Shown here one piece after another: positions 44,442-56,298 of a stretch of DNA of 64,000 nucleotides. Both the position numbers and the translations under genes were made by a program. Within the stretch, counting starts at the first letter, position 1. The number at the start of each line of letters is the position of its first letter. The notes beneath the pieces were generated by a model. It saw nothing but the letters and a program-made list of their open reading frames with translations, had not been told where the DNA came from and made no database searches. The stretch comes from an uncultured Parabacteroides sp. (lineage in GTDB: Bacteria > Bacteroidota > Bacteroidia > Bacteroidales > Tannerellaceae): contig CALUZS010000005.1 in NCBI GenBank assembly GCA_944325355.1, positions 99,280 to 163,279 of the forward strand. The letters are read 5' to 3'.

Positions 44442-46760
44442 TTAAAACGGATAACCGATTGCCAAGTGGAACCCTAACCCGTCTTTAAACCTCGGAATAT
44501 TATAATACCCCTTCTTGCCAGTTTCATAAGGTACATGAAGAGCAATACCGCAATCAAGGCGTACAACGATAAATGAAAGGTCGTAACGCAGGCCAACACC
44601 TGTACCCAGCGCCAAATCTTTCAGGAAATGCCCCAAACGCAAAACGCCACCGGGGCGTTGCGGATCTTCATGCAACAACCAAATATTTCCAGCATCCAGA
44701 AACATCGCTCCATTCAAATCACCAAGAATTGGGAAACGATACTCCAAATTGGCTTCAAATTTCACGTCCCCTACCTGGTCGATATAAGCATATTCGTTAT
44801 TCGGATCCGGGCTAAAGCGTCCCGGTCCTATGCTCCGGATAGTAAATGCCCGTATACTATTAGCTCCTCCTATATAAAATTGTTCGCTATAAGGAGATAT
44901 ATGACCTTCCGCATTGCCATAGCTGTAAATTACACCAGCCATCAAACGGCCCACGAGATTTTGTTTCCTGCCTATTTGGTAATTATAACGAATTTCGCTT
45001 GTTAATTTAACGAACTGAGCAAAAGGATTTCCCAGCAATTTTTTATTGGGCGTACTAAATTTATTACCAGCTATCGCATAAAAACAAGAGAGTAAATTAC
45101 CTGCCTGCGAAATGGACGTCTGCCACCAAAGATGATTCCGTTTGGCAGTAATCGAACTATTATCATACGTATATGTATAGCCCATCATCGGAATAAATTG
45201 GTCTTTCAAACTTATGTAAAGAGCCGGATTTGCCGTTGTTATGCTGTCAAACTCATACGTCGTATGTTGCAATTTGTTAAACGAAAGATTAAAAAGGGTA
45301 ACCGAATGACGGCTGGTAGGAGTAGGCAGGAAATCATAGGCGGCTTCCCCTCCAAACGACAAAATCTTGAAAAAACGTGCACGGTTCAACAAATCGGCAT
45401 AAAGCTTAAACGAAGTAGACGCCGGATAATTATCCTTGAATTTATAAATACCGGGTACAAGCATTTCCGGAAAAGTAATCGTTGCACTAACTCCCAATTC
45501 ATAACTGTTGATTGCAGAATTAGAACTACCCACACGGTTTCCCGTCTGCCACTCATAAGAGCCTTTCACCTGTGTCGTAAACGTCTCGCCTCCTCCAAAA
45601 AGATTCCGTTTGGTCATACTGAATATTGCCCCCGGACCAATCTGGTCATTACTCTTTGACGTAACATTGAATTCCAACTCCCCGTCGAGCGGCAAATCAT
45701 ACACCGTACGGATATTCAAATCAAGCGTGCCTATCCGTTGGGTCGTATCGCGCGGCACATATTGCATCTCGGCATACCTGAAAATTCCAAGTCGGGAAAA
45801 AGCCGTCTGTGTCTGCTCCTGTTTCGATTGCGAATACAAATCTCCCGACCTAAGAAAAAGACGTTTATATAAAGCCGACGGACGAGCCCTCAACTTCCCT
45901 TGGTAGTGCATGACCATGTCAATATAGGTAACAGAATCGGTTGGTTCTTCATTATCATAACCATTCAACCACACGTGGACATTTCCAATCTTCCATGGAC
46001 GCAACGCAATATTTGGCAATCCGGCTTTTGGCGTTACACGCAAATTTACTTTTCCCGGCGTAAGGAATGTATCCGCCTGGTATGTTATAAAATCAGGACG
46101 ATAGTAATAATATCCGTTATCTCTCAGCAGCAAAGAAATCCGAGATCTCTCCGAATCAAGGTTTCCGGCATTAAAGTTATCATTCTTTTTCAGATACGAC
46201 TCGCCCAGATTCGCTTTCACAATAGAATCCGTCCGCCGATGCAGATTGATATAAGCGATACTGTCAAAAGTATAAGGATGGTTCATTGTAATCTTATACC
46301 TCAACGCAGCTTTCCGAGGGTTTTTCTTGTTTGGCACAAGCTCATATTCAGAAAATCCAGAAAAATAACCATGTTCACGCAATAAGTTATCTGCTACACG
46401 AACACGTACATCTGGATTCACTGTTGAGATAAACACCGGTTTTGCCGCCAGCTTTTTAAAAAGCCATTTTCCTACCTTCCCCTTTTTGTTCACAAGGGCA
46501 TTATAAGCCCACAAGCCAAACGGCAACGGAAGCTTGATAGAAGAACTGCCCAACAACGCATTGTTCGGAGGATAGGCAAAAGCGGCTTCCACTTCGCTAC
46601 GTGCATTTTCACCTGCCGTCGTCGAATCCATATTGACAACCTCTATGGACTTTATCCCGGTGTACAGGACCTCCCCTTCCGGCAAATTCTTGGTCGTCGA
46701 ACATCCGCCCCAGAAAAACAGCAAAACGCCTAATATGACATATAATATAATGTATCGCAT
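44442..46760 (-). CDS. BamA/TamA family outer-membrane protein (TamA-like), lipoprotein-type N terminus
   Basis: 772 residues. The signal sequence ends FWGGCSTTKN, a lipobox with Cys20. POTRA-like repeats occupy about residues 30-330, for example VADNLLREHGYFSGF and SLLLRDNGYYYYRPDFI. A C-terminal beta-barrel has FYIGGANSIRAFTIRSIGPG, the conserved barrel loop (RGF-like, here RAF), and ends in a terminal Phe as outer-membrane proteins do. It follows tamB after 25 bases, supporting a TamA role in moving proteins or lipids to the outer membrane. The lipidated N terminus is typical of Bacteroidetes versions (recalled). Confidence 0.88.
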   Translation of the reverse strand: MRYIILYVILGVLLFFWGGCSTTKNLPEGEVLYTGIKSIEVVNMDSTTAGENARSEVEAAFAYPPNNALLGSSSIKLPLPFGLWAYNALVNKKGKVGKWLFKKLAAKPVFISTVNPDVRVRVADNLLREHGYFSGFSEYELVPNKKNPRKAALRYKITMNHPYTFDSIAYINLHRRTDSIVKANLGESYLKKNDNFNAGNLDSERSRISLLLRDNGYYYYRPDFITYQADTFLTPGKVNLRVTPKAGLPNIALRPWKIGNVHVWLNGYDNEEPTDSVTYIDMVMHYQGKLRARPSALYKRLFLRSGDLYSQSKQEQTQTAFSRLGIFRYAEMQYVPRDTTQRIGTLDLNIRTVYDLPLDGELEFNVTSKSNDQIGPGAIFSMTKRNLFGGGETFTTQVKGSYEWQTGNRVGSSNSAINSYELGVSATITFPEMLVPGIYKFKDNYPASTSFKLYADLLNRARFFKILSFGGEAAYDFLPTPTSRHSVTLFNLSFNKLQHTTYEFDSITTANPALYISLKDQFIPMMGYTYTYDNSSITAKRNHLWWQTSISQAGNLLSCFYAIAGNKFSTPNKKLLGNPFAQFVKLTSEIRYNYQIGRKQNLVGRLMAGVIYSYGNAEGHISPYSEQFYIGGANSIRAFTIRSIGPGRFSPDPNNEYAYIDQVGDVKFEANLEYRFPILGDLNGAMFLDAGNIWLLHEDPQRPGGVLRLGHFLKDLALGTGVGLRYDLSFIVVRLDCGIALHVPYETGKKGYYNIPRFKDGLGFHLAIGYPF

Positions 46761-46785
46761 AAAACTTTCTATCCTCTATAACTTA

Positions 46786-49700
46786 TCACTCTGAATCCGA
46801 ATCTGGCTCCGCCTTCGCCTTGACTGATCGATTTTTGTTCTTCCTAAAGATAAACAGCTCACGCAACCGTTTCATCTTTTTCCGCAAAACGATACCAGCT
46901 CCTGTCTCTGAAATTTCCCCTTCCAACAAACTCTCATAATTCTTATTATGAAAAATTTTCACATAGCGGGTGCCACTGTTATCCAATCTCCATTCTACGG
47001 CAATATTATCGATAAAGGATTGATTTTGCCCTTCATTGATATCATTCCCGGTAGAAATACGGCCTCCTATCACCACTCGAAGGCGGTCGTTATAAAAACG
47101 TTTGGCAAAACGGAAAGAATAATCGGTTCGTTTTCCGCCGCCATCTGTTCCGTTCTCATCATAACTCTCCATACCGAAAGAAATATCAATCGTTTTCAAA
47201 GCACTTCCTGCAATATTGTTTATCTCACTCTGTAAAAAGCTGTTCAAAGCAGCCCCCATATCCATATTCGATTTCCCGCCACTCTTTGAGCCTGCCAAAT
47301 ACATTCCTGTAATCATCATACTGACAGCCTGCTTAGCACGCTCTTCCTCTCCCATAGCTGCCAACTGGTTCTGGACTGCCATATCTTCAGGTGCTTCGAG
47401 CGTAAATTGAAGCGCCAGGTTCTCAAGTGTCTGCTTAAGGATAATTCCTACATCGAAATTCACCATACGGGAGTTCTCTCCCTCCAAAGAGACTGATGTG
47501 CGGATACGTTCCGTTGCTATCAAATTCAAATAGGGATCCATCGGATTCCCGTTCCATTGAACATAACTGCCATCCTGTATATTGAAATCCTTCAAAGAGA
47601 TTAACGGCAAAGTATATTTCAACGTTCCGCCCGATAATGAATAACGCCCGTTCAATATCATGTCGCCCTGTGGGGTATATTGGAACGACAAATCACCTCC
47701 ACCTTCCAGCTCTACCCGACCCGATTGGTCTGGTGTGAGGTCTGCATTCAGCCGTACAGCCTGGTCTATGCGGATAGTCATCAACATATCCATCCCCCCC
47801 AAAAGCAACGCCGGACGCTGCAATCTCCGATGGCGCAGCGTATCGGCAAAAGAGGTAAAAGTGACCATGTCGGAAAGCCGGTCCTGTACCGCGAGGGGAG
47901 AATCCTTCAACACATAGGTAAGATCGGTAGAACCCAGCAATTGCAGGTCGCCACGCATTACCAAAGCATCCAACGGACCTTTTACCGTCGAGTTCAGGTT
48001 AACCAGCAACTTCCCGTACACAAGGCTTTCGCTATTACGCTTCACATTGAGCAGTTGCATATTATTTGCAAACATGCGAAGGTCGGCTGTCATACGCGCC
48101 ATATCACTGAAGTCAACGTTCCCGTCCAGAACAAACGGATTATCACCTGCCGAATATAACTTGTAACGATTGAACAGAATCCGGTTATCGGCTATTCGTA
48201 TAGTAGAACTGTCAAGCCTTATGGAAGAAGCCAACGCACCGACATATACAGAAGCGGAATCAAAATTAAACGCGCCCGACAAATCCGGTTTATTGCTTGT
48301 TCCTAATATATGGATATTCCCATCCATCGAACCGCTCAATGAAGCCATCTTGTCCGGAATAAAAGGCGTAATCATCTCCAACGGCAACCCCGATATCGAT
48401 AAAACACCGTTTATACTGTCACGGATCCCATCATTGTAATATCCGGCAGTCATATTCGTTATTTCCCTCCCATCACGGAACAAATGGACATCCATCTGGT
48501 GCTGATCGCTGCTTATCGGTAAATATACAGCATTGCATACCAAATTTCCGACCCGCTGGTCGTTGTAACGCAACGTATCTATATTCATATCCGCCGTAAC
48601 CAAAAAAACCGTATCTTCCGGAACATATTGGAATGTTGCATTCAACAGACCTGACATCGAAGGAAGATAAGCCGGGAAAGCATTTGATATCAGACCCAAA
48701 TCCACCTGCTGAAGCTCCGCAAACAAGGACGGATATGTTATTGCCGTGGTATCCTCTTGTTGCTGTGAATAAAAATGCGCTGTTGCAATATCACTTTCCA
48801 AAGAAATATTCGCTTCTATTTCCTTTTCATTACGGTACAACAGGAAGTTATCTTTATTCAAGACGAACTTACGGTATGCGATGACAGGTTCTTCCGGGAA
48901 CAAGTGCAATTTCAAACCGTCCGGAACTTTTGACACTTCTGCACCAAACAATACACCTGTGGAATCCGCCCCGTCCTTAAAGGTCAACAACGCGTCCACA
49001 CTATTCAATGTTAGCCTGCCCTTAACTTGAGCAGAAAACGGCGGCTGCTGCATGTACTTGTTTTTCACAACATCGGCTTGGTATATGAGACGCGACGAAT
49101 CCTGGTTCAAAGAGACACGAATCGTATCAATCCGTAAAGTATCACGCGACAGATTATGCAATGCGGCATTCAAATGCAGACCTTCTTCCGGAGACGTATT
49201 GGCTACCAAATCAAACTGAGTGAAATCCATGTAATTCATCTCCATAAACGAATAAATAGGATTATTCTGTTTCGCGGAAGCGGTCAACTGCAGGACCGGG
49301 AAAAAAGATTTCAGCGCTGCAAAATTCACTGCCGAGTCTTTCCCCATTTGTTGGGATATTTCCGACGAAACGTCGGCAAACTTTTTCGCAATTGTCCCGA
49401 AGTCGTGCTGACCTGTCAGATTTATATTGAAATCGCCGGATTCCAATGACAAATTGCTAAGCTCTTCCTTGCTGTCGGCATGTATGATTAGCTTTTCAGG
49501 CCGGAAAGTATAGTCCGACGTCTCTATCGAACAATCATCTAACGTTACATCGGCAACCAAATCTTTTTCGTTATGGATTTCCGTTTCTGCCAACAACCGG
49601 AAAGAGGTCTTTAAAGGCGTCGGCGTAAAATGAAGATTATATAAATCCAGATTCTTGAAATCTGCATCCAATACAGCCAACACACGCTCTTTCGTAAGCA

Positions 49701-51426
49701 TTCCGCTTAAAGAAACATCCAATAGTGCCAACGGGTAACGGCTATTGATTTTCAAGGCTACTTTGTGTTCTTTTAAAGAGCCGGAAAGATGCACATCCGA
49801 CACGGAAAGATTGCCGTAATGGATATCAGAAATGTTTCCACGCATGAAGAGATGCGTCGAGTCCGAATAGATATCCGTACCCCTGCCTGCCACTTGTGCC
49901 GATACCGACAAAGCATATAACGAATCTTTTGGCATGAAATGCATCGGATTCAAGCTGTCGACCGACAGCGTTGCCAAATAACTTTGCGCCAAATCGTCAT
50001 ATTTCGCTTTCAATTCAACTTTTCCATCCCCGTCCCTCAGCAGAACATCCGCATCATACTTCTTCCCTTCTATATTGGCATCCATGTCAAGGCTCATTCC
50101 CGAAGGGATTGCATAGAACGAACGCATGTTTTCCGGCAGGAAAGAGAGCAGAAAATCCAGGTTCTTATTACTAAGTTTCAGTTGGATATTCCCGTTACGT
50201 CGATTTTCATCCGACAATTGGTTAACATATCCGCCGGTTTCCAATGAAAAAAATTCAGCAATGCCACCGGTTGCCTTATCCAAACGGATGGCATTCACAT
50301 TTCCGCTGACATTTCCCTGCAACATAAAAGGCGTATTCGGATAATCCTTCTTAAAGTCTTCCGGCAAAGCAGTCGCTAAAAGGAGAATGTCATTCTTACC
50401 GATGGAAAAATTAAAATTCGCGTCAAAGTGCTCTTCAGCATTTTCCTCTAAAGAGTTCCACGGCACAGTCGCCGATATTTGGGCAGAAGAAGAGCCGGTC
50501 TCCAACTTCAGCGCAGGTATGTTTATCTGCCGTTCATCGCTGATTATATCTCCGGTCAAAGATTTGACCATCAATCCGGAACGTTCTTCAGCAGAGAAGC
50601 GTTTCAACAATGCATTTAACTCTAAACCTTGGTTGGATAAGGAGTCTATACATATATTTATATCAGACAAAGCAATATGGGACGGGTCGATTCCCTCCAT
50701 CGGCGAATTAAAATTTGCATCATAATTCAGTGTTGAAGACAAAAGCTCAAAATGGGCGGCACTATAATGAGACTTTCCCAAATCCACAACACCTTGCCGG
50801 AGCTGTGCTTGAGCGATATATGAAGAAATTCGTGTAGAATCAGCCATTTGCAAGCCGACCGAAACATGCGAAAGATTTATTTTCTGCAAATCCAACACCC
50901 ATTCAAGAGGGGCAGAAGCAGTATCCTCCGGAGCAGGAGTGGTATCGTTCAACAAAACAGACACAGCCGCATCCGAGAGAGTGAAGTCCGAAAGCAGGAC
51001 ACGGCTATTTTTCAAATCGGCAGGGTCTATTTTGGCAAACATCCTGCCAACCTCTCCTTTCAACGCAATCCCGTCAATAAGTTCACCGGTGTCGGCATAT
51101 ACATCTTCCAGTTCAATAGCATCCGCTACAACCTTCCAACGCAACAAAGGCATTGACTGCACTCTTAGCCGGAAATGCCCCAGCGAAAGCAGCGTATCTT
51201 CCGGAGCCGACAAGACAGAAACGTCATTCAAATCCAGCTTAAAGGGATATTTCAGGCGAATCTTTCCAATATCAATCTGCATACCGGTGACATCTTCTGC
51301 ATACAAAGAAGCTTTCTTGACTGCAAAATCCTGTACTGCCGGAACATAAAGCAGCACAGAAAGAATCACAGCAAGGATAATCGGTGCCAAGCAAATTAAA
51401 ATAAAACCTTTAAGCCATCTGTTCAT
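46786..51426 (-). CDS. tamB: translocation and assembly module protein TamB
   Basis: 1546 residues, an AsmA-like giant. An N-terminal membrane helix (ILICLAPIILAVILSVLLYV) is followed by a long run of beta repeats forming the predicted lipid-carrying groove. The C-terminal TamB (DUF490) domain spans about 1200-1500, with GGTLKYTLPLISLKDFNIQDG and NLIATERIRTSVSLEG. The inner-membrane-anchored bridge works with the TamA-like barrel encoded just downstream. The last residues are highly basic. Good promoter upstream; a CGTCAA/TTGACG inverted repeat lies in the 5' leader next to the start. Confidence 0.93.
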   Translation of the reverse strand: MNRWLKGFILICLAPIILAVILSVLLYVPAVQDFAVKKASLYAEDVTGMQIDIGKIRLKYPFKLDLNDVSVLSAPEDTLLSLGHFRLRVQSMPLLRWKVVADAIELEDVYADTGELIDGIALKGEVGRMFAKIDPADLKNSRVLLSDFTLSDAAVSVLLNDTTPAPEDTASAPLEWVLDLQKINLSHVSVGLQMADSTRISSYIAQAQLRQGVVDLGKSHYSAAHFELLSSTLNYDANFNSPMEGIDPSHIALSDINICIDSLSNQGLELNALLKRFSAEERSGLMVKSLTGDIISDERQINIPALKLETGSSSAQISATVPWNSLEENAEEHFDANFNFSIGKNDILLLATALPEDFKKDYPNTPFMLQGNVSGNVNAIRLDKATGGIAEFFSLETGGYVNQLSDENRRNGNIQLKLSNKNLDFLLSFLPENMRSFYAIPSGMSLDMDANIEGKKYDADVLLRDGDGKVELKAKYDDLAQSYLATLSVDSLNPMHFMPKDSLYALSVSAQVAGRGTDIYSDSTHLFMRGNISDIHYGNLSVSDVHLSGSLKEHKVALKINSRYPLALLDVSLSGMLTKERVLAVLDADFKNLDLYNLHFTPTPLKTSFRLLAETEIHNEKDLVADVTLDDCSIETSDYTFRPEKLIIHADSKEELSNLSLESGDFNINLTGQHDFGTIAKKFADVSSEISQQMGKDSAVNFAALKSFFPVLQLTASAKQNNPIYSFMEMNYMDFTQFDLVANTSPEEGLHLNAALHNLSRDTLRIDTIRVSLNQDSSRLIYQADVVKNKYMQQPPFSAQVKGRLTLNSVDALLTFKDGADSTGVLFGAEVSKVPDGLKLHLFPEEPVIAYRKFVLNKDNFLLYRNEKEIEANISLESDIATAHFYSQQQEDTTAITYPSLFAELQQVDLGLISNAFPAYLPSMSGLLNATFQYVPEDTVFLVTADMNIDTLRYNDQRVGNLVCNAVYLPISSDQHQMDVHLFRDGREITNMTAGYYNDGIRDSINGVLSISGLPLEMITPFIPDKMASLSGSMDGNIHILGTSNKPDLSGAFNFDSASVYVGALASSIRLDSSTIRIADNRILFNRYKLYSAGDNPFVLDGNVDFSDMARMTADLRMFANNMQLLNVKRNSESLVYGKLLVNLNSTVKGPLDALVMRGDLQLLGSTDLTYVLKDSPLAVQDRLSDMVTFTSFADTLRHRRLQRPALLLGGMDMLMTIRIDQAVRLNADLTPDQSGRVELEGGGDLSFQYTPQGDMILNGRYSLSGGTLKYTLPLISLKDFNIQDGSYVQWNGNPMDPYLNLIATERIRTSVSLEGENSRMVNFDVGIILKQTLENLALQFTLEAPEDMAVQNQLAAMGEEERAKQAVSMMITGMYLAGSKSGGKSNMDMGAALNSFLQSEINNIAGSALKTIDISFGMESYDENGTDGGGKRTDYSFRFAKRFYNDRLRVVIGGRISTGNDINEGQNQSFIDNIAVEWRLDNSGTRYVKIFHNKNYESLLEGEISETGAGIVLRKKMKRLRELFIFRKNKNRSVKAKAEPDSDSE

Positions 51427-51485
51427 AGAATCGTCAATTTTGCTTATATAAATTTTGACGAATTACAGTCCGCCAAAAGCATAGA

Positions 51486-51517
51486 CAAAGGTACAAAATA
51501 GAAAAGACGGGAACAAA
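51486..51517 (-). promoter_or_regulatory. promoter of the tamB-tamA operon (TTTG-N20-TACCTTTG)
   Basis: On the minus strand TTTG (51517-51514) and TACCTTTG (51493-51486) are 20 bases apart, a full match to the Bacteroidetes consensus. The start codon is 59 bases downstream. Confidence 0.75.
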
Positions 51518-51632
51518 CATTTTAACAGTGTACAAAATCCTTTCCTCCGCAGTTTATAAACAAAAGCGCATACCCTACGACAGACAAGAAGTCTTATTGA
51601 AAAAAACAGATATTTCTCCAGCAACAGCCGGA

Positions 51633-52589
51633 TTATTTCTGTTCGGTTTTCCTTTTTTTCCACAATTGGTAACTGTTAAAACAGTTTTGCCAAAGGACAT
51701 AGGAACCTGGAGACACGGAAGATAACGGGTCCAAATAGGTATAAGCCATCCAAATTGCCAAGACCGTATTTTTTTGCCCCAAAGCTTGCCCGGCACTGAT
51801 ACGGTCATTATACGCCGAACCAATCCGTTTCCCCAACCAAAACTGGAGGATACAAGCCAACAAGCCGGCAACCGACAAAAAGAGCTTAACAAAAACCGAT
51901 GCATCGCTATTTACCAACGACTTAACAGTCTGGGCAGTCACAATAGCAAGGGCGATACCCCACAAATAAAAAGCCGCCCCGTGCATATTACTCAACCAAC
52001 GATGAACCGCCGGCAATAAATAACGCAACAGCAAAGCCAACAGGAACGGACAGAGCAAAAGCGGAAAAACCTTACTCAATATTCGAAAGAAAGCGTTCCA
52101 AAAAGTAATTCCTTCATGGATTTCAACCAACGGAAACAACAAAGGTACTACAACCGCCGCCAACAAATTGGATAAAAGCGTATAAGTTGTCAAACTCGAC
52201 GCATTTCCTCCCAGCTTCCCGGTAATGACAGCTGCCGCCGTAGCGGTAGGACAAACCAAGCAAACCATTCCTCCCTCAAAAACCTCCTTATAAGTTCCTT
52301 CAGCATGGAAAAAGAGGATACAAGCCGCTACAACCGATGTCGAAACCAATTGAAACAACAACAACCAGCCGTGCCAGGCCGTAGGAAGAAGTTCTTTCGG
52401 ATTCATTTTACAAAAAGTCAACAGCAATTGGGCGAATATGAGAAAAGGGGTAAGATAAGAGATTAATACATTCATGAAAGGCTTTGTCGGAGCAAGCAGC
52501 GGTATGCCGGAAAAGGCAAAATACCCTAAAACACCTGTTAACATCGCCAACGGAAGTGTCCAGTTCTTTATAAGCTTCAGCATATACAA
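51633..52589 (-). CDS. bile acid:sodium symporter (BASS) superfamily transporter
   Basis: 318 residues (or 316 from the second Met). Nine to ten hydrophobic helices. LVCPTATAAAVITGKLGGNASSL and the late GQALGQKNTVLAIWMAYTYL with a conserved Pro/Ser region fit the BASS fold with its crossed helices. The substrate could be a bile acid, a keto acid or another organic anion; nothing here decides. Monocistronic. No convincing promoter box: TTCCTTTG and GATATTTG upstream each miss one position. Confidence 0.8.
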   Translation of the reverse strand: MYMLKLIKNWTLPLAMLTGVLGYFAFSGIPLLAPTKPFMNVLISYLTPFLIFAQLLLTFCKMNPKELLPTAWHGWLLLFQLVSTSVVAACILFFHAEGTYKEVFEGGMVCLVCPTATAAAVITGKLGGNASSLTTYTLLSNLLAAVVVPLLFPLVEIHEGITFWNAFFRILSKVFPLLLCPFLLALLLRYLLPAVHRWLSNMHGAAFYLWGIALAIVTAQTVKSLVNSDASVFVKLFLSVAGLLACILQFWLGKRIGSAYNDRISAGQALGQKNTVLAIWMAYTYLDPLSSVSPGSYVLWQNCFNSYQLWKKRKTEQK

Positions 52590-52787
52590 ATATCCCTTTT
52601 AAAACGGGTACAAAGGAACGCTTTTTCAAGAAAAAGGCAAAGAAAGCGTATAACTTTTAAAGAACACCCCAAGCTTCCACTCAAAAACATGACACAGAAA
52701 CGGACACCTAAGACAAACTGTCAGCCAAAAATGAATTAATTTCATTGAATCATGCCAAATTTACTACTAAAGAATCAGACTTATCCA

Positions 52788-52804
52788 TTGGCACAGTTTT
52801 GGCA
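52788..52804 (+). promoter_or_regulatory. sigma-54-like -24/-12 element upstream of groES
   Basis: TTGGCACAGTTTTGGCA has the invariant GG and GC ten bases apart. It matches the sigma-54 consensus TTGGCACG-N4-TTGC-A/T at all but two other positions. It lies about 80 bases before groES. No TAnnTTTG box was seen in this 300-base gap, and no CIRCE repeat. Confidence 0.4.
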
Positions 52805-52885
52805 ATTCAAATAGCGGATTCGGGGAAAACAAATAGAAATGTCCGGTTCCGAGATAACGAATAAACAAATTTAAAATCATACATT

Positions 52886-53155
52886 ATGAACATTAAACCA
52901 TTAGCAGACAGAGTGCTCATCAAGCCGGCTGCAGCAGAAGAAAAAACAGTTGGAGGAATTATCATTCCTGACTCAGCAAAAGAAAAACCTTTGAAAGGTG
53001 AAATCATAGCCGTTGGCCACGGTACAAAAGACGAAGAAATGGTTGTTAAGGCGGGTGACCATGTCCTGTATGGCAAATACGCCGGAACTGAAATCGAATT
53101 GGATGGTGAAAAATATTTAATCATGCGCCAGTCCGATATATTGGCAATCATTTAA
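52886..53155 (+). CDS. groES: co-chaperonin GroES
   Basis: 89 residues. [20 protein letters not shown] opening, the mobile-loop region with [13 protein letters not shown], then [16 protein letters not shown] and the C-terminal [10 protein letters not shown]. It caps the GroEL chamber. It is followed after 33 bases by groEL on one mRNA. Confidence 0.97.
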   Translation: MNIKPLADRVLIKPAAAEEKTVGGIIIPDSAKEKPLKGEIIAVGHGTKDEEMVVKAGDHVLYGKYAGTEIELDGEKYLIMRQSDILAII

Positions 53156-53158
53156 TAA

Positions 53159-54829
<1,671 letters not shown>

Positions 54830-54854
54830 TAAACCCATAAGATAATTATATAAC

Positions 54855-54893
54855 AAGGTCGTTACCGTTCGACGGTGACGACCTTATTTTTTT
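54855..54893 (+). terminator. terminator of groES-groEL
   Basis: AAGGTCGTTACCGT pairs with ACGGTGACGACCTT around a three-base loop, followed by ATTTTTTT. Confidence 0.93.
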
Positions 54894-54954
54894 GATATTC
54901 CCGCAATACTATCTCCATCCATCGTAGAAAAAGCCGAAGTTCTTTTCTCAGATA

Positions 54955-54986
54955 TTTGCAAGGAAAAGAAAAAAGACTTACCTTTG
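54955..54986 (+). promoter_or_regulatory. promoter of rpsF-rpsR-rplI (TTTG-N20-TACCTTTG)
   Basis: TTTG at 54955-54958 and TACCTTTG at 54979-54986 are 20 bases apart, a full consensus match. rpsF starts 37 bases downstream. Confidence 0.8.
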
Positions 54987-55023
54987 CAGCGATTTTTTTA
55001 AACTTACTAAATAAATTTATTGT

Positions 55024-55380
55024 ATGAACAATTACGAAACCGTTTTCATTTTAACTCCCGTTTTGTCTGATGCCCAGATGAAGGAAGCGGTAGACAAATT
55101 TACAAGTTTACTGAAAGAACAGGGAGCTGAAATCGTGAATGAAGAATGCTGGGGATTGCGCAAATTAGCATATCCCATCGAAAAGAAAACAACAGGCTTC
55201 TATGTTCTTGTTGAATTCAAAGCAGAACCTCAAGTTATCGCTACATTAGAAACAAACTTGCGCCGCGACGAGCGCGTAATTCGTTTCTTGACTTTCCGCC
55301 AGGATAAGTATGCAGCAGAATATGCAGCGAAGAGAAGAAACTTGAAATCATCTAAAGAAACAACAGTAAAGGAGAATTAA
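55024..55380 (+). CDS. rpsF: 30S ribosomal protein S6
   Basis: 118 residues. [20 protein letters not shown] opening, [20 protein letters not shown] and [11 protein letters not shown] are S6 signatures. Binds S18 on the small subunit platform; the next gene encodes S18. The C-terminal tail is basic. Confidence 0.97.
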   Translation: MNNYETVFILTPVLSDAQMKEAVDKFTSLLKEQGAEIVNEECWGLRKLAYPIEKKTTGFYVLVEFKAEPQVIATLETNLRRDERVIRFLTFRQDKYAAEYAAKRRNLKSSKETTVKEN

Positions 55381-55382
55381 TT

Positions 55383-55652
55383 ATGGCAGCAACACAATCA
55401 GAAATCAGATATTTAACTCCGCCTTCAGTAGACGTAAAGAAAAAGAAATATTGCCGTTTCAAAAAGAACGGAATCAAATATATCGATTACAAAGACCCTG
55501 AATTCTTAAAGAAATTCTTGAACGAACAAGGTAAAATCTTACCGCGCCGCATCACCGGTACTTCTTTAAAATTCCAGCGTCGTGTAGCTCAAGCTGTGAA
55601 AAGAGCACGCCACTTGGCTTTGCTTCCTTACGTAACAGATTTGATGAAATAA
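55383..55652 (+). CDS. rpsR: 30S ribosomal protein S18
   Basis: 89 residues. [38 protein letters not shown] and [10 protein letters not shown] are S18 signatures. Starts two bases after rpsF, an almost fused arrangement that supports equal production with S6. Confidence 0.97.
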   Translation: MAATQSEIRYLTPPSVDVKKKKYCRFKKNGIKYIDYKDPEFLKKFLNEQGKILPRRITGTSLKFQRRVAQAVKRARHLALLPYVTDLMK

Positions 55653-55674
55653 TTAAATTTAGAGGAGACAGAAT

Positions 55675-56118
55675 ATGGAAATTATTTTGAAAGAAGACGT
55701 AGCCAATTTAGGTTACAAAGACGATATCGTAACAGTTAAGGACGGTTACGGACGTAACTTTCTAATCCCCACGGGTAAAGCAGTAGTAGCAACCGAATCT
55801 GCAAAGAAAGTATTGGCAGAAAACTTGAAGCAACGCGCACACAAGTTGGCAAAAATTAAAGCGGACGCAGAAGAATTGGCTGCAAAACTGAAAGATGTTA
55901 CTTTGACTATCGGAGCAAAAACAAGCTCTACCGGCACAATCTTCGGTTCTGTTACCAACATTCAGATTGCAGAAGAGTTGGCGAAAAAAGGTTTCTCTAT
56001 AGATCGCAAGACTATCTATATCAAAGAATCTGTTAAGGAAATCGGCAATTACACAGCAACTGTAAAACTTCACAAAGAAGTTTCTGTTGAAATTCCGTTT
56101 GAAGTAGTATCTGAATAA
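55675..56118 (+). CDS. rplI: 50S ribosomal protein L9
   Basis: 147 residues. Opens [19 protein letters not shown], then the N-domain signature [14 protein letters not shown], a connecting helix and the C domain. Last gene of the S6-S18-L9 operon, followed at 20 bases by a terminator; a GGAG stretch precedes it. Confidence 0.97.
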   Translation: MEIILKEDVANLGYKDDIVTVKDGYGRNFLIPTGKAVVATESAKKVLAENLKQRAHKLAKIKADAEELAAKLKDVTLTIGAKTSSTGTIFGSVTNIQIAEELAKKGFSIDRKTIYIKESVKEIGNYTATVKLHKEVSVEIPFEVVSE

Positions 56119-56136
56119 TCATCATAGATTAACTCT

Positions 56137-56181
56137 AAAAAAATCCTCCTTTGCGAGCACGCTCACGAAGGAGGATTTTTT
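56137..56181 (+). terminator. terminator of rpsF-rpsR-rplI
   Basis: AAAAAAATCCTCCTT pairs with AAGGAGGATTTTTT; the loop holds a GAGC/GCTC mini-stem. A T-run follows. Confidence 0.92.
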
Positions 56182-56298
56182 ATTGCTTTTCATTCCGGAT
56201 TTTTCCCGAAAACATGCCTATCGCCGGGGAAAACGCAGCCTATCGATTTTTCATTCCCTGCCCATCGATTCTTTGTTCCCCTCCGATAGATTTTCCGT

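Noticed and set aside
52590..52885. CIRCE/HrcA operator before groES
   Set aside because: No TTAGCACTC-N9-GAGTGCTAA inverted repeat is present.
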